This document shows, piece after piece, positions 7,956 through 16,848 of a stretch of DNA of 64,000 nucleotides. The position numbers were made by a program, and so were the translations under genes. The stretch is from Roseiarcus sp963782255. GTDB lineage: Bacteria > Pseudomonadota > Alphaproteobacteria > Rhizobiales > Beijerinckiaceae. The DNA is taken from the NCBI GenBank assembly GCA_963782255.1, contig CAWAIS010000001.1:4340001-4404000 (forward strand). The letters are read 5' to 3'. Every line of letters starts with the position of its first letter. The stretch's first letter is position 1. The notes under the pieces are model-generated. The model was not told the origin of the DNA. It ran no database searches and was given only the letters and a program-made list of their open reading frames with translations.

Positions 7956-8746
7956 CAGAACGCGCTCTTGATCACCCCGCCGTCGACCCGGAGCGCGGCG
8001 CCGGTCGTGCCCGAGGCGAGCGGGCTCGCGAGATAGGTGACGAGGCTCGCGACCTCCTCGGGCCGCGCGAACCGCTTGATGAGCGAGGTCGGCCGCGCCT
8101 TGGCGAAGAAGGCCTTCTCGACCGCCTCGAAAGACTTTCCCTCCGACCTCCCGAGCGCTTCGACGAATTCGGTGACGCCGCGCGATTTGGTCGGGCCGGG
8201 AAGCACGCTGTTGACCGTGATTCCGGTTCCCGCGACCGCCTCCGCGAGGCCGCGCGAGACGGCGAGCTGCGCGGTTTTGGTCATGCCGTAGTGGATCATC
8301 TCGACCGGAATCTGCACCGCGCTTTCGCTCGAGATGAAGATGATGCGGCCCCAGTTCGCGCGCCGCATCGCCGGCAGATAGAGACGCGCGAGGCGAACGC
8401 CGCTGAGCACGTTCACCTCGAAGAAGCGGACCCAGTCGGCGTCGGGAATCTCCTCGAACGGCTTCGGCTCGAAGATGCCGAGATTGTTCACGAGGATTTC
8501 GACGTTGGGATGTGCTCGGGCGAGCACCTCGGCCACGCTCGCGCGGCCGAGATCGCCGGCGAAGCCCATGGCCTCGCCGCCGTTCGACGGCTTTATCTCA
8601 GCGACCGCCTTGTCCACCGCCTCTTGCGTGCGGCCGTTGACGATGACCCGCGCGCCTTCGCCGGCCAAACCGGCCGCGATCGCAAGGCCGATGCCGGCCG
8701 TGCTTCCGCTGATGAGCGCGAGCTTGCCTTTGAGGTTGAGATCCAT
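7955..8746 (-). CDS. SDR family NAD(P)-dependent oxidoreductase
   Basis: A classical short-chain dehydrogenase of 263 residues. The nucleotide-binding motif is GSTAGIG (about 14-20), followed by NNLGI (the NNAG position with Ala to Leu), a catalytic Ser in ISSES (about 140), and the YGMTK active site (Tyr 153, Lys 157). The Rossmann fold ends with the DGG motif near the C-terminus (VDGGVIKSAF). Substrate cannot be inferred: it has no operon partner, with a cyclase gene upstream on the same strand 219 bp away. It resembles 3-oxoacyl-ACP reductase-like SDRs but lacks the fabG context. Confidence 0.85.
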   Translation of the reverse strand: MDLNLKGKLALISGSTAGIGLAIAAGLAGEGARVIVNGRTQEAVDKAVAEIKPSNGGEAMGFAGDLGRASVAEVLARAHPNVEILVNNLGIFEPKPFEEIPDADWVRFFEVNVLSGVRLARLYLPAMRRANWGRIIFISSESAVQIPVEMIHYGMTKTAQLAVSRGLAEAVAGTGITVNSVLPGPTKSRGVTEFVEALGRSEGKSFEAVEKAFFAKARPTSLIKRFARPEEVASLVTYLASPLASGTTGAALRVDGGVIKSAF

Positions 8747-8965
8747 GGGCTTCGTCCTTCGTTAGAGGTCGGGATCCAACACTTGGTAATCCTGCCGGAT
8801 CGGCGGTCGAAGGTCCGGAATCGACCCTTACCTGCCCTCCACGATCTCGCGGGGGACTTCTGCAATGCGCAAAGACCGGCCGTTCCCCGACGGCGTGGCG
8901 GATTGGCCAGATCGATCCTTTGCGGTCGTTCGAGACGAGAAATCCTGACGCTTTCCGGTTTCCCC

Positions 8966-10399
8966 TCACGCCGCCGCGACCGCAGGTTCCCGCTCGCGAA
9001 TCTCGTAGATCGTCAAAGCTTCGCTCACGCCGCGCAGCGACAATTGCCGGGAGTTCGTCCGGTAGCCGGCGTCGCGAACAAGCCGCGTGACCTCGGCGCT
9101 TTCGACGATCGGCTGCGTCGCCAGGATGGCGGTCGGATCGGCGAGGCCCTGTACGCGCGAGGCGATGTTGACCGTCTGTCCGAAATAGTCCTGCCGGTCG
9201 TCGAGCGTCACGGCAAGGCACGGACCTTCGTGCAGCCCGATGTTGAGGGCGAGGTCCTGGCTGCCGCGCTTCTCGTTGATCTTGCGCATCTCTTCCCGCA
9301 TACGCATCGCGGCGCGAACGGCGCGGTCAGGGGTCGGGAAGGTCGCCATCACGGCGTCGCCGATGGTCTTGACGACCGCGCCGCCTTCGGCGCCGACCGC
9401 GATCAAGAGCCCGCTGAAATGATGGTGAACGAGGTCGAAAGCGGCGAGATCGCCCATGCGGTCGTAGAGCGCCGTCGAGCCCATGAGGTCGGTGAAGAGG
9501 ATCGTCAGATTGGTGATCCTGAACCGCTGCTCGGAATCGAGGGTGGCATTGCGGTAGAGATCGCGGAACGTCTGGTTGCTGAGCACCCGCGTCGCGATCA
9601 GGAACGGTCGGCGGCGGTTCATCAGCGCAGTCATCTCGGCGTTGTGGATCCACAGGCCCGGGATGGTCCTGCGCCCGGATTTGTTCTCAACGGCGATGCG
9701 GACCGGGCCCGGTCTCAGCCGATGCGTGGCGCTGTGGGCAGTCGCTTCGCTGAGCACGACCGAGAGGCTGCGGCGCTCGCTGGTCGGTTCCCCGGCGACG
9801 TCGAGAAAAACGGCCGTATGCGTGACCGGATCGAAAATGATGCCAAACTCGGCCGGCATTGTCAGCGACATCGCCGCTTTCTCGCCGGGCCCCAGTTCCA
9901 TGACGTCGAGCGTGACCTTGTCCATGGCGCCGTCCAGGTCGTCCGGAAACTCGATTCCGGAGCCCCAGAAGATCTGGCGCATGTACTCGGGCAGGGAAAG
10001 CGTGTGGGGATCGTGCGCCGCGATCCGCCGGATCTGCGGATGGACGGTGAAGGTGACCTCGACGAGTTCGTCGAGCGTCGGCGAGTAATCCGCCGCGCAG
10101 AGCGCGCACGCGTATTCGGTGCGGTTGAGCGTTTTCAGCGCGGCGCCGGTTTCAAGAACGCCGCCGCAGCCGGGACAGAGCACGTTCCAGGCCATGTCGA
10201 AGAGGCCCAAACGCGCGGCGTGCACCAGCGTGCTGATCACCGGCTCTTCGCCGAGTTCATGGCTGGCGGCGAAGGCGAGCGGATTGACGCGACAGAGCGT
10301 CCGGTCCGGCGCGGTTTCGACCGCAGTCTTAAGTGCATCGGCGACAGCCGGATCGGCCGCCTGCCGCAGAAGCTCCCAGAGCGCAGATGCTTCAGCCAT
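8966..10399 (-). CDS. Class III adenylate/guanylate cyclase with N-terminal DUF5939-type domain
   Basis: A soluble cyclase of 477 residues that should make cAMP from ATP. The start at 10399 (MAEASALWELL) has GGAGG 8 bp upstream. The N-terminal two thirds (1-290) are a regulatory domain that includes a zinc-ribbon-like pair CPGC/CALC (about 73-98), as in DUF5939 cyclases. The catalytic domain begins near 297 with LTILFTDLMGST (metal-binding Asp) and includes KTIGDAVMATF (second metal Asp), then the DYFGQTVNIASRV segment with the transition-state Arg. It is the first of five cyclase loci in the window. IS91 copy 1 lies about 200 bp upstream. Confidence 0.85.
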   Translation of the reverse strand: MAEASALWELLRQAADPAVADALKTAVETAPDRTLCRVNPLAFAASHELGEEPVISTLVHAARLGLFDMAWNVLCPGCGGVLETGAALKTLNRTEYACALCAADYSPTLDELVEVTFTVHPQIRRIAAHDPHTLSLPEYMRQIFWGSGIEFPDDLDGAMDKVTLDVMELGPGEKAAMSLTMPAEFGIIFDPVTHTAVFLDVAGEPTSERRSLSVVLSEATAHSATHRLRPGPVRIAVENKSGRRTIPGLWIHNAEMTALMNRRRPFLIATRVLSNQTFRDLYRNATLDSEQRFRITNLTILFTDLMGSTALYDRMGDLAAFDLVHHHFSGLLIAVGAEGGAVVKTIGDAVMATFPTPDRAVRAAMRMREEMRKINEKRGSQDLALNIGLHEGPCLAVTLDDRQDYFGQTVNIASRVQGLADPTAILATQPIVESAEVTRLVRDAGYRTNSRQLSLRGVSEALTIYEIREREPAVAAA

Positions 10400-10965
10400 C
10401 ACGCTTCCTCCACGACGAAGAGTCCTCGGCCGATAAGAACGATAGGCGCGCGAGCCCCGCGCGGCAACAGGCCCCTCGACGGTCGCAAGATCGCTCGCGT
10501 CCTGCGCACTTTTTCCCCCAAAATGCAATATTCCTCAGGCATCCGCCGAACCGGCGCTGAGGACCCAATTGCGAGGTTCATCGTCGCAATCTGGAATGAC
10601 CGGTTCACTGAAGGGTTTCAGACGCCGGCCCTTTCGGACGGTCGTGCGAGACGCGGGGGCCGGCGTTTGAAAGCCTCGTAAGGAGGAAACCGCGGGGAGG
10701 AAGGGCGCTGTTTGACCGAGCGCGGCCTATGGGGATTTGAGGATCGCGGTCGGATCGCCGATTTGGGGGCGGTGGCGGAAGGCGGTCGGTTTCATCGTCG
10801 GGAGCCGAGACGACGGGCTTCTTGTCGGGCGCGGATGAGGGCGACGGGGATGGGCTCGGCGGCTGGAGAGCCTGTGCGGACGTCGGGAGGACGTCGCGTT
10901 CCTGCTCCGGCGTGCGGCTGGAGGCGAGGGGAAGCGGCGCTGCGAGGCGGGACGCGCGGCGTCGG

Positions 10966-12183
10966 TCATGACGTGTCGATCCTGATCCGGCTTGGGGAAG
11001 GCGATCGCGCGGGGCGCGGCCCTTCGAACGTCTCGACAATGATCATCCGGCCGCCGCAGCAGGGGCAGCGCCGCGCCGGCGAAACGGCTTCGGCCTGGCC
11101 GTCGGTCTCGGCGTGCGAGCCCTCGGGTGCAGCCTCGGGCGCGGCGAGCGCCTGGCGGACGCGCTCGATGTTGCTGGCTCGGACCGCGCCGGCGAAGAGG
11201 CCGTAGTGTCGGATGCGGTGGAAGCCGCTCGGCAGCACGTGCAGGAGAAAGCGGCGGATGAACTCGTGGGCCGCGAGCGTCATGGTCTTGAACCGGTCGC
11301 GGCCTTCGACCCGATAGTCCTTCCACTTGAATGTGACGCCCTTGTCGTCCAGCTCCATGAGCCTGGAGTTCGAGATCGCGACGCGGTGGGTGTAGCGGGC
11401 GAGATAGGCGAGCACGGCCTTCGGCCCGGCGAACGGCCTCTTGGCATAGACGATCCATTCCGATCGGCGCAGCGGCGCGAGGACGGCGTCGAAGGCGGGC
11501 TTGACAGCGAGCGGCGCAAGGTCGCCGAAGAAGGCGAGGCGTCCGGCCGCATGCAGGCCCGCGATGCCTTCGAGGAAGAGCCGGCGGAACAGGCGCGAGA
11601 GCACGCGCACGGGCAGGAAGAAGCCGGGCTTGCAGGCGATCCAGCGCGATCCGTCCAGCGACAGGCCGCCGCCGGGAACGATGACGTGGACGTGCGGATG
11701 GTGGGTCAGCGCCGAGCCCCAGGTGTGCAGTACGGCGGTCAGGCCGATGCGCGCGCCCAGATGCTTCGGGTCGGCCGCGATCGTGGTCAGCGTCTGGGCG
11801 GCGGTCCTGAACAGGAGGTCGTAGACGGGGGACTTGTTCTGGAACGCGACGGCGCCGATCGACGCCGGCAGGGTGAAGACGACGTGGTAATAGGGAACCG
11901 GCAGGAGTTCGGCCTCGCGGTCTTCGAGCCATTCCCTCGCCGCGGCCGCCTGGCACTTCGGGCAGTGGCGATTGCGGCAGGAATTGTAGGAGATCCGTTC
12001 GTGCGCACAGTCCTCGCAGCGCTCGACGTGTCCGCCGAGCGCGGCTGTGCGACAGGTCTCGATCGCCAACATGACCTTCAACTGGTCGAGGCTCACGTGA
12101 CCGGCGTTGGCCATTCGCCACGCCGCCCCGTGGGCGCGAAAGACGTCGGCGACCTCCAGGTGGTGACCCGGTGGCCGCGCCAT
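10966..12183 (-). CDS. tnpA: IS91-family HUH transposase
   Basis: A rolling-circle transposase of 405 residues. An N-terminal zinc-binding cluster (CEDC...CRNRHCPKC, about 37-60) is followed by the HUH metal motif HPHVHVIVPG (about 161-165) and paired tyrosines in YLARYTHR (Tyr about 259 and 263), which make the covalent 5'-DNA link. The C-terminus has a further CPCCGGRM zinc knuckle. It follows int by 10 bp and is presumably cotranscribed. Roughly 360 bp of non-coding DNA separate its stop from the ori-type end. Confidence 0.9.
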   Translation of the reverse strand: MARPPGHHLEVADVFRAHGAAWRMANAGHVSLDQLKVMLAIETCRTAALGGHVERCEDCAHERISYNSCRNRHCPKCQAAAAREWLEDREAELLPVPYYHVVFTLPASIGAVAFQNKSPVYDLLFRTAAQTLTTIAADPKHLGARIGLTAVLHTWGSALTHHPHVHVIVPGGGLSLDGSRWIACKPGFFLPVRVLSRLFRRLFLEGIAGLHAAGRLAFFGDLAPLAVKPAFDAVLAPLRRSEWIVYAKRPFAGPKAVLAYLARYTHRVAISNSRLMELDDKGVTFKWKDYRVEGRDRFKTMTLAAHEFIRRFLLHVLPSGFHRIRHYGLFAGAVRASNIERVRQALAAPEAAPEGSHAETDGQAEAVSPARRCPCCGGRMIIVETFEGPRPARSPSPSRIRIDTS

Positions 12184-12193
12184 GCGGCCGCGG

Positions 12194-13069
12194 TCAGTCG
12201 GCCGACTTTCGCTTCGCCAGGTTGACGCCGAGCCGCTCGAGCGGGCTCTTGACGTCGCGGATCGTGTTGACCGCGACCTGGGTGTAGAGCGCGGTCGTCT
12301 CGAGCTTGGCGTGGCCGAGCAACACCTGGATCACGCGAATGTCGACGTCCTGCTCGAGCAGATGGGTGGCGAAGCTGTGCCGCAGCGTATGCGGCGACAC
12401 GCGCTTGGAGATGCCGGCCAGGTCTTTGGCGGCGGTGACGGCGCGATTGAGCTGACGGGCGGTGATCGGGTTGACCGGGTTTTGGCCGGGGAACAGCCAG
12501 GCCCGCGGCCGCGCCGCATGCCACCATGCGCGCAACAGTTCGAGCAGTTGCGGCGACAGCATCACATAGCGATCCCGCTGCCCTTTGCCCTGCTCGACCC
12601 GAAGCGTCATGCGCTGGCTGTCGATGTCGGACACCTTCAGGTGCGCGACCTCGGACACGCGCAGGCCCGCGCCGTAGGCGACGCTGAGCGCGGCCTTGTA
12701 CTTCAGGCCCGGCGCGGCTTCGAGCAGGAGCGCGACCTCTTCCTGGCTGAGCACGACCGGCGCCCTGCGCGGCTTGTTCACGATCGTCAGAGGACGAACG
12801 AGGTCTGGCCGTTCGAGCGTCACGGTGAAGAAGAACCGAAGCGCGGTGACGGCGGCGTTGATCGAACCTGGGCTGATCTGCTGCTGCGCCAGATGCAACT
12901 GAAAGCGGCGAAGGTCCTCCTTCGTCGCCGTATCGGGCGACCGGCCCAGGAAGGCCGTAAAGGTCCTGACGTGCCGGACGTAGTCCTTCTGCACCTTCTC
13001 CTTGAACCGACGCGCCGTCATGTCGTCGATCATGCGCTGACGCAGCGGGTTGATGGGCTTGTCGGACAT
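12194..13069 (-). CDS. Tyrosine recombinase (XerC/D-like) of the IS91 element
   Basis: A protein of 291 residues with an N-terminal SAM-like core-binding domain (about 10-95) and the catalytic domain: Arg in GLRVSEV (about 137), HTLRHSF (His 225, Arg 228), LLGH (His about 250) and the nucleophile in ALYTQV (Tyr about 260). Such accessory integrases travel with some IS91 relatives and may resolve or target transposition intermediates; their exact role is not established. Its ribosome site (AGGAGC) sits at the foot of a 39-bp hairpin. Confidence 0.88.
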   Translation of the reverse strand: MSDKPINPLRQRMIDDMTARRFKEKVQKDYVRHVRTFTAFLGRSPDTATKEDLRRFQLHLAQQQISPGSINAAVTALRFFFTVTLERPDLVRPLTIVNKPRRAPVVLSQEEVALLLEAAPGLKYKAALSVAYGAGLRVSEVAHLKVSDIDSQRMTLRVEQGKGQRDRYVMLSPQLLELLRAWWHAARPRAWLFPGQNPVNPITARQLNRAVTAAKDLAGISKRVSPHTLRHSFATHLLEQDVDIRVIQVLLGHAKLETTALYTQVAVNTIRDVKSPLERLGVNLAKRKSAD

Positions 13070-13081
13070 CGCGAAAAGCTC

Positions 13082-13120
13082 CTGTCTCCCATGGGGTTGA
13101 ACCCCATGATTCTGAGACAG
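13082..13120 (-). promoter_or_regulatory. Long hairpin in front of the IS91 int gene
   Basis: Outer arms CTGTCTC/GAGACAG enclose a 9-bp perfect stem CATGGGGTT/AACCCCATG with a one-base loop. The 3' foot touches the AGGAGC ribosome site of int. The same structure precedes int in copy 2 (37557-37595) and copy 3 (59964-60002). It could control int expression or be a recombinase binding site. Confidence 0.5.
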
Positions 13121-13185
13121 TCCTGGCCTCGTCCGACCCAGCTTCCCGCGCTGCCCTCGCCGCAGCTACCGCGCGAGCGGTTTAG

Positions 13186-13788
13186 TCCTCACGTCGAGTC
13201 CGGACATCGCCGGCCGTTCGGACATCGCCCGCAATCCGCCCTTTCGCGACATCTTGGTTTGGGCGCCAAGTGTTAGACTTTGACAACTGGATTCGTGTCG
13301 CATTTGACGGAGGAATTTCGCCTCGCGCGTCGAGGAGGGCGTCGGATGTAGTGTGTGAAAATGGCGGGGGACTGCGGCCCGATGGCGGCGGCCGTCGAGT
13401 CGCAACGCGATCGTCGTCGCCGACGTTCGAAACTTTTTTTCTCATTTCCTTCCTGAATTCCAGAACTCGTGCTATTATCCTATCCGCGATGAATGAGATC
13501 GACCGCCGAGCGCCTGTCCAAACGAACGCCGCCTGCGCCGCGCTGACGGCCCGTTTTCACGCTTGCGTCTCGTTCTTCAACGGCGCTGGCGTCGACCAAC
13601 AATTTTTTTTGGGGAGACTCGCTCGTAACCCATTGAAAAGTCCCGATTCGCCAAAGGAAATGCAAGGAAATACAAGGTTAATTCCTTGCATTTCCCTTGC
13701 ATTTGGTTTGGTCTGGCTTGGATTCAGCTTGGTTTGGCTTGCAAAAATTTGGCCCGAATCGCGCTTAATGCTTATGTAGAACGGCCCG
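13186..13788. other. Non-coding region with structured repeat A
   Basis: 603 bp without a credible gene; the open frame through it has no ribosome site and an atypical composition. It contains the motif AATCCGCCCTTTCGCGACA at 13238-13256, which recurs at 39417-39435, a stretch of T at 13603-13610, and repeat A (13592-13752, separate entry). Confidence 0.5.
13592..13752 (+). repeat. Structured repeat A (hairpin with CGTAACCCATTGAAA box)
   Basis: A T-run, then CGTAACCCATTGAAA (13624) and GTCCCGATTCG, then a perfect 14-bp stem GGAAATGCAAGGAA (13656-13669) / TTCCTTGCATTTCC (13682-13695) and a tail of CTTGG-type repeats. Repeat B at 31445-31604 has the same order of parts in the opposite orientation, with compensatory stem changes. 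Confidence 0.7.
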
Positions 13789-14301
13789 TCACGCCAGTTC
13801 TAACGCGAACGGCGTCCCCTCGAAGCAGTCCGCGCCACGGCCTATTTCCGCAATAGCCTTGTTCATTCTGCCCCGGCACCCGAGCGCCTCGTCTCCGAGC
13901 GCGACCAGGCGCGGGTTCGGCGTCGCGGTCGGGGACGCGGCCCGCATGGCGCGGGCGATGGCGAACTCGTCGCGCTTCGGCGCGAGCGCGCAGGCCGCGA
14001 TATAGGCGGCGGCGGTCGAACGGCTGACCCCCGCGTAGCAGTGGATCACCATCGGCGCGAGCCGGTCCCAGGCGTGGATGAAGCCGATGAGGTCCTCGAG
14101 ATGCGGCGCGTCGGGCAGAACCTGGCCGGGCGCGGGCGCGACGATGTCGGACACGGGGATGTAGAGATGCCGGTCGGGCGCAATTGTCGCGGGCCGCGCC
14201 ACGGCCGTGCCGGGGCTCAAGAGGGTGACAAGCGACCGCGCGCCGGTCCGAGCGACCGTGTCGCCGATCCGGGCGAGCGAGCAGACATGCAGCCGCGGCA
14301 T
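13789..14301 (-). CDS. Protein tyrosine phosphatase family protein
   Basis: A protein of 170 residues with the cysteine-phosphatase loop HCYAGVSRS (Cys about 88, Arg about 94) that forms the phospho-cysteine intermediate. The arrangement matches the small dual-specificity-like phosphatases found in many alphaproteobacteria, often annotated as tyrosine phosphatase family or protein tyrosine phosphatase. Upstream Asp residues (PDRH, SDI) could act as the general acid. It lies 29 bp after an HD hydrolase gene and probably forms an operon with it and tag. Physiological substrate unknown. Confidence 0.8.
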   Translation of the reverse strand: MPRLHVCSLARIGDTVARTGARSLVTLLSPGTAVARPATIAPDRHLYIPVSDIVAPAPGQVLPDAPHLEDLIGFIHAWDRLAPMVIHCYAGVSRSTAAAYIAACALAPKRDEFAIARAMRAASPTATPNPRLVALGDEALGCRGRMNKAIAEIGRGADCFEGTPFALELA

Positions 14302-14330
14302 CGGGCCCTCCTCGTTAAGCCTCCCTTCCT

Positions 14331-14942
14331 TTATGTCTTCGCCGCCTCCGCGTCGAGTTCGGCGAACCGGGCGAGAAAGCGCGCCTCGACGTCGCCCGGA
14401 CGCATCGGCTCGAGGAAGGCCGAGACGTCGGGAGCGGCCGCGTCCGGCTCGCCGAACAGCCTGCGCGCTTCCGCAGGCCCGAAGCCCGCGAGCGCCGTCG
14501 CCTCGAGATAGGCGGCGACCCGATCGGCCGCCTTGATGCGCTTCTCGACCTCCGGGGCAAGGTCGGCGGCCAAGCCGAAGCGGATGTGGATCGCCCGCAT
14601 GAGCCGCGCCTCAACTCGCTTGTATTCGCCGCCGACAGCCGCCTTGAACGGCGAGATCATGTCGCCGATCACATACTCGGGCGCGTCGTGCAGAAGCGCG
14701 GCCAGCCGCTCCCTCTGCGTCGGCTTAGGCGCGCTCGCGGCGAACAACGCCTCGACCAGGAGCGAATGCTGCGCGACCGAGAAGATCTCCGGACCCCTGG
14801 TCTGGCCGTTCCAGCGGGCGACGCGCGCGAGCCCATGCGCGATGTCGCCGATCTCGACGTCGACCGGCGAGGGGTCGATGAGGTCGAGCCTGCGTCCCGA
14901 CAACATGCGCTGCCAGGCGCGGCGCCCTCCCCGGTCGCTCAT
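14331..14942 (-). CDS. HD-domain phosphohydrolase (YfbR-like)
   Basis: A protein of 203 residues with an HD superfamily core: His in AQHSLLV (about 58), the HD pair in ALLHDAPEY (about 85-86) and a distal Asp in KAADRVAAY (about 137). These bind metal for phosphate ester hydrolysis; relatives such as YfbR hydrolyse deoxynucleoside monophosphates. Its start overlaps the stop of tag by 4 bp (ATGA), so it is translationally coupled to a DNA-repair gene, in keeping with nucleotide-pool cleaning (inference). Confidence 0.8.
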   Translation of the reverse strand: MSDRGGRRAWQRMLSGRRLDLIDPSPVDVEIGDIAHGLARVARWNGQTRGPEIFSVAQHSLLVEALFAASAPKPTQRERLAALLHDAPEYVIGDMISPFKAAVGGEYKRVEARLMRAIHIRFGLAADLAPEVEKRIKAADRVAAYLEATALAGFGPAEARRLFGEPDAAAPDVSAFLEPMRPGDVEARFLARFAELDAEAAKT

Positions 14943-15592
14943 GTCGCGAAGTCGCGCGCCAGCCCGCGGCAGGCCTCATGACGGCAGCAATCGACGAGGT
15001 GGTCGTTGACCATGCCCGTCGCCTGCATGAAGGCGTAGATGATGGTCGGCCCGACGAAATTGCCGCCCCGCGCGCGAAGGTCCTTCGCGAGCGCGCGCGA
15101 AACGTCGGTCTCGGCGGGAATCTCCTTAAGGCTCTTGCGCGCGTTCTGGATCGGCCGTCCGTCGACGAAACTCCAGATGTGCTGGGCAAAGCCGCCCCTT
15201 CCCATGAGATCGAGGTAGATGCCGGCGAGCGCGACGGTCGCTTCGATCTTGGCGCGGTTGCGCACGATGCCGGGATCGGCCATCAGCCGGTCCTTCTTCG
15301 CCGCATCCCAGCGCACGATCTTGTCCGGCTCGAACCCGTCGAAGGCGGAGCGGAACGCGGGCCGCTTGCGCAGGATCGTGATCCAGGACAGTCCCGCCTG
15401 GAAGCCGTCGAGGACGAGCTTCTCGAACAAAGCCCGGTCGTCGTATTCGGGCGTTCCCCATTCCTCGTCGTGATAGGCGAGAGAGAGCGGGTCGGCGCCC
15501 GGCCACGGGCAGCGCTTGAGCCCGTCGGCATGCGCCACGGCCGCCAGAATGCGCTGCGGCTTTTCTCGCGGCGGCTTCCCTCGCTCGGCCAT
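14939..15592 (-). CDS. tag: DNA-3-methyladenine glycosylase I
   Basis: Removes 3-methyladenine from alkylated DNA. The 217-residue protein has the family signature RCPWPGADPL...YHDEEWG (about 28-46), the LFEKLVLDGFQAGLSW helix, and a C-terminal zinc-binding set (HLVDCCRHEAC, about 200-210). An N-terminal extension of about 25 residues (MAERGKPPREKPQRIL) is Lys/Arg-rich and longer than in E. coli Tag. It heads a three-gene unit with the HD hydrolase and phosphatase. Confidence 0.92.
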   Translation of the reverse strand: MAERGKPPREKPQRILAAVAHADGLKRCPWPGADPLSLAYHDEEWGTPEYDDRALFEKLVLDGFQAGLSWITILRKRPAFRSAFDGFEPDKIVRWDAAKKDRLMADPGIVRNRAKIEATVALAGIYLDLMGRGGFAQHIWSFVDGRPIQNARKSLKEIPAETDVSRALAKDLRARGGNFVGPTIIYAFMQATGMVNDHLVDCCRHEACRGLARDFAT

Positions 15593-15625
15593 CAGTTTCT
15601 CTTTTTAAGCTTGCTCAAGCGCACT

Positions 15626-16384
15626 TCATGGCGCCTCGCCGGCCGGAAAGGCAAGCTCGAGAAGCGGCGCGTCGCCGGCGCGGATCGGCGGCGCGACCGG
15701 CGCCTGCACGCTCGCGTCGACGTTGGCGAAATGGTTGACCGCCGTTCCGATCTCGACGAGTTCGAGCGCCTCTTCCGGCGCAGGCTTGAGGAGCGCAAGC
15801 GCCCGCTGCGCTTCGACGCCGTCGGCGTCGAGCCAGGCGGAGAAGTCTCCCGGCGAGAGGATCGCCGGCATCCGGTCGTGCAGGAGGCCGACCAGCCGAT
15901 TGGCCGCGGTCGTGACGATGCAGGCCGTATCGATCTCCCCGCCGGTCGGGTCTGACCAGGTCTCGTAGAGGCCGGCGAAGCCCATTGGTTCTCCGCCCGC
16001 GCGGCGGACGAGATACGGGCGCCTGGCCGCGCCGCGCCCAACTTTCGGGCCATCCTTCCGCCACTCATAGAAACCGTCGGCGATCACGAGGCAGCGGCGC
16101 CGCATGAGGGCCGGGCGGTAGCTGGGCTTCAACGCGATCGCCTCGGCGCGGGCGTTGACGATGAGCGGAAACGTCTTCGGGTCCTTGACGAAGCCCGGCA
16201 GAAATCCCCAGCGCATGAGCGTGAAGTGGCGCGACGCGCCGCCGCTCATCCGCTCGGCGGTTACGACGGGAATCGGCTGGGTCGGCGCGATATTGTAGCG
16301 GGGAGGGAAGTTCGGCGTTTCACTGTAGGCGAAATAGCCGCGAACCGCCTCGGGCGGCAGAGTGATCGCATAGCGTCCGCACAT
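15626..16384 (-). CDS. SOS response-associated peptidase (YedK/HMCES family)
   Basis: Forms a protective covalent crosslink with abasic sites in single-stranded DNA. The start at 16384 is fixed by biology: Met is removed and the catalytic Cys must follow at position 2 (MCGRY). Family motifs are visible: NIAPTQ near 35, NARAEA (about 100-105), GFYEW (catalytic Glu, about 123) and a late His region (HDRMPAIL). 252 residues, a little longer than E. coli YedK (222). It sits next to tag, giving a small DNA-repair neighbourhood. The 7-codon upstream extension is discarded because it would bury the Cys. Confidence 0.9.
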   Translation of the reverse strand: MCGRYAITLPPEAVRGYFAYSETPNFPPRYNIAPTQPIPVVTAERMSGGASRHFTLMRWGFLPGFVKDPKTFPLIVNARAEAIALKPSYRPALMRRRCLVIADGFYEWRKDGPKVGRGAARRPYLVRRAGGEPMGFAGLYETWSDPTGGEIDTACIVTTAANRLVGLLHDRMPAILSPGDFSAWLDADGVEAQRALALLKPAPEEALELVEIGTAVNHFANVDASVQAPVAPPIRAGDAPLLELAFPAGEAP

Positions 16385-16509
16385 TCCATCCTGCTCCGGC
16401 CGCAACGCGGGGCCCCATGTCGCTCATTTTTTGCGGCGCGTTCCGGCGCCCGTTAACCTTTCCGCAAGGACCCGCTTCGCCACGCCCGTGCGAGGCCTTA
16501 ATATGGGGC

Positions 16510-16767
16510 ATGCCCATCGCCATGCAAATCGCTCCCAGGGAGCAAAGCGCAGAGGATGCCCGCCTCGCGGCCTTGAGCTACGTCGGCGAAGCTTTCGCCT
16601 TGGCGGCGCTGGACGGCATCGACGGCGAAGCCCTTGCGGAGGCCGCGCTGTGCGCGGCGATGTGCGAACTGGTCGCGCTTCATGGCGAGGACAACGCCGC
16701 GCTCGTCGCCGAACGTCTGGCCGCGCGGGCCGCGGCCGGCGAGTTCTCCGTCTCGCCGCGGCAATAG
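16510..16767 (+). CDS. Small hypothetical acidic protein
   Basis: 85 residues, rich in Ala and Glu and predicted to be almost entirely helical (ALAEAALCAAMCELVALHGEDNAALVAERLAARAAAG). Start at 16510 or 16522; neither has a strong ribosome site. It carries no recognised motif. The codon pattern is like its neighbours, and it lies 81 bp before the reductase gene on the same strand. I do not recognise the family. Confidence 0.5.
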   Translation: MPIAMQIAPREQSAEDARLAALSYVGEAFALAALDGIDGEALAEAALCAAMCELVALHGEDNAALVAERLAARAAAGEFSVSPRQ

Positions 16768-16848
16768 CGCCCGCCCACTGGCTTCATTTGACCGCGCCGT
16801 GACCGCGCTCCTATGCTCGGCGGACGCCCTTTCGAGGAGGGACCTCGC

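Larger units (their letters stand above)
10607..13185 (-). mobile_element. IS91-family element with tyrosine recombinase, copy 1
   Basis: A 2579-bp element containing int (12194-13069) and tnpA (10966-12183) on the minus strand. Its ori-type end (10607) starts with the hairpin CTGAA-GGGT-TTCAG and a second stem around 10618-10672; it is flanked by GTTC (GAAC when read in the transposase direction), the tetranucleotide target described for IS91. The other end carries the hairpin ACCGC-GCGA-GCGGT followed by TTAG. By eye it is identical to copy 2 except for one base (C at 13112, T at 37587). About 23 bp beyond 13185 are also shared with copy 3, so the real end may be near 13208. Confidence 0.85.

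Noticed and set aside
7877..10681. Plus-strand open frame of 934 codons
   Set aside because: It lies antisense to the SDR and cyclase genes, is extremely Arg/Ala-rich, and has no ribosome site or family motif. Typical shadow frame in GC-rich DNA.
13270..13779. 169-codon frame after IS91 copy 1
   Set aside because: It runs through structured repeat A, has no ribosome site and no family resemblance.
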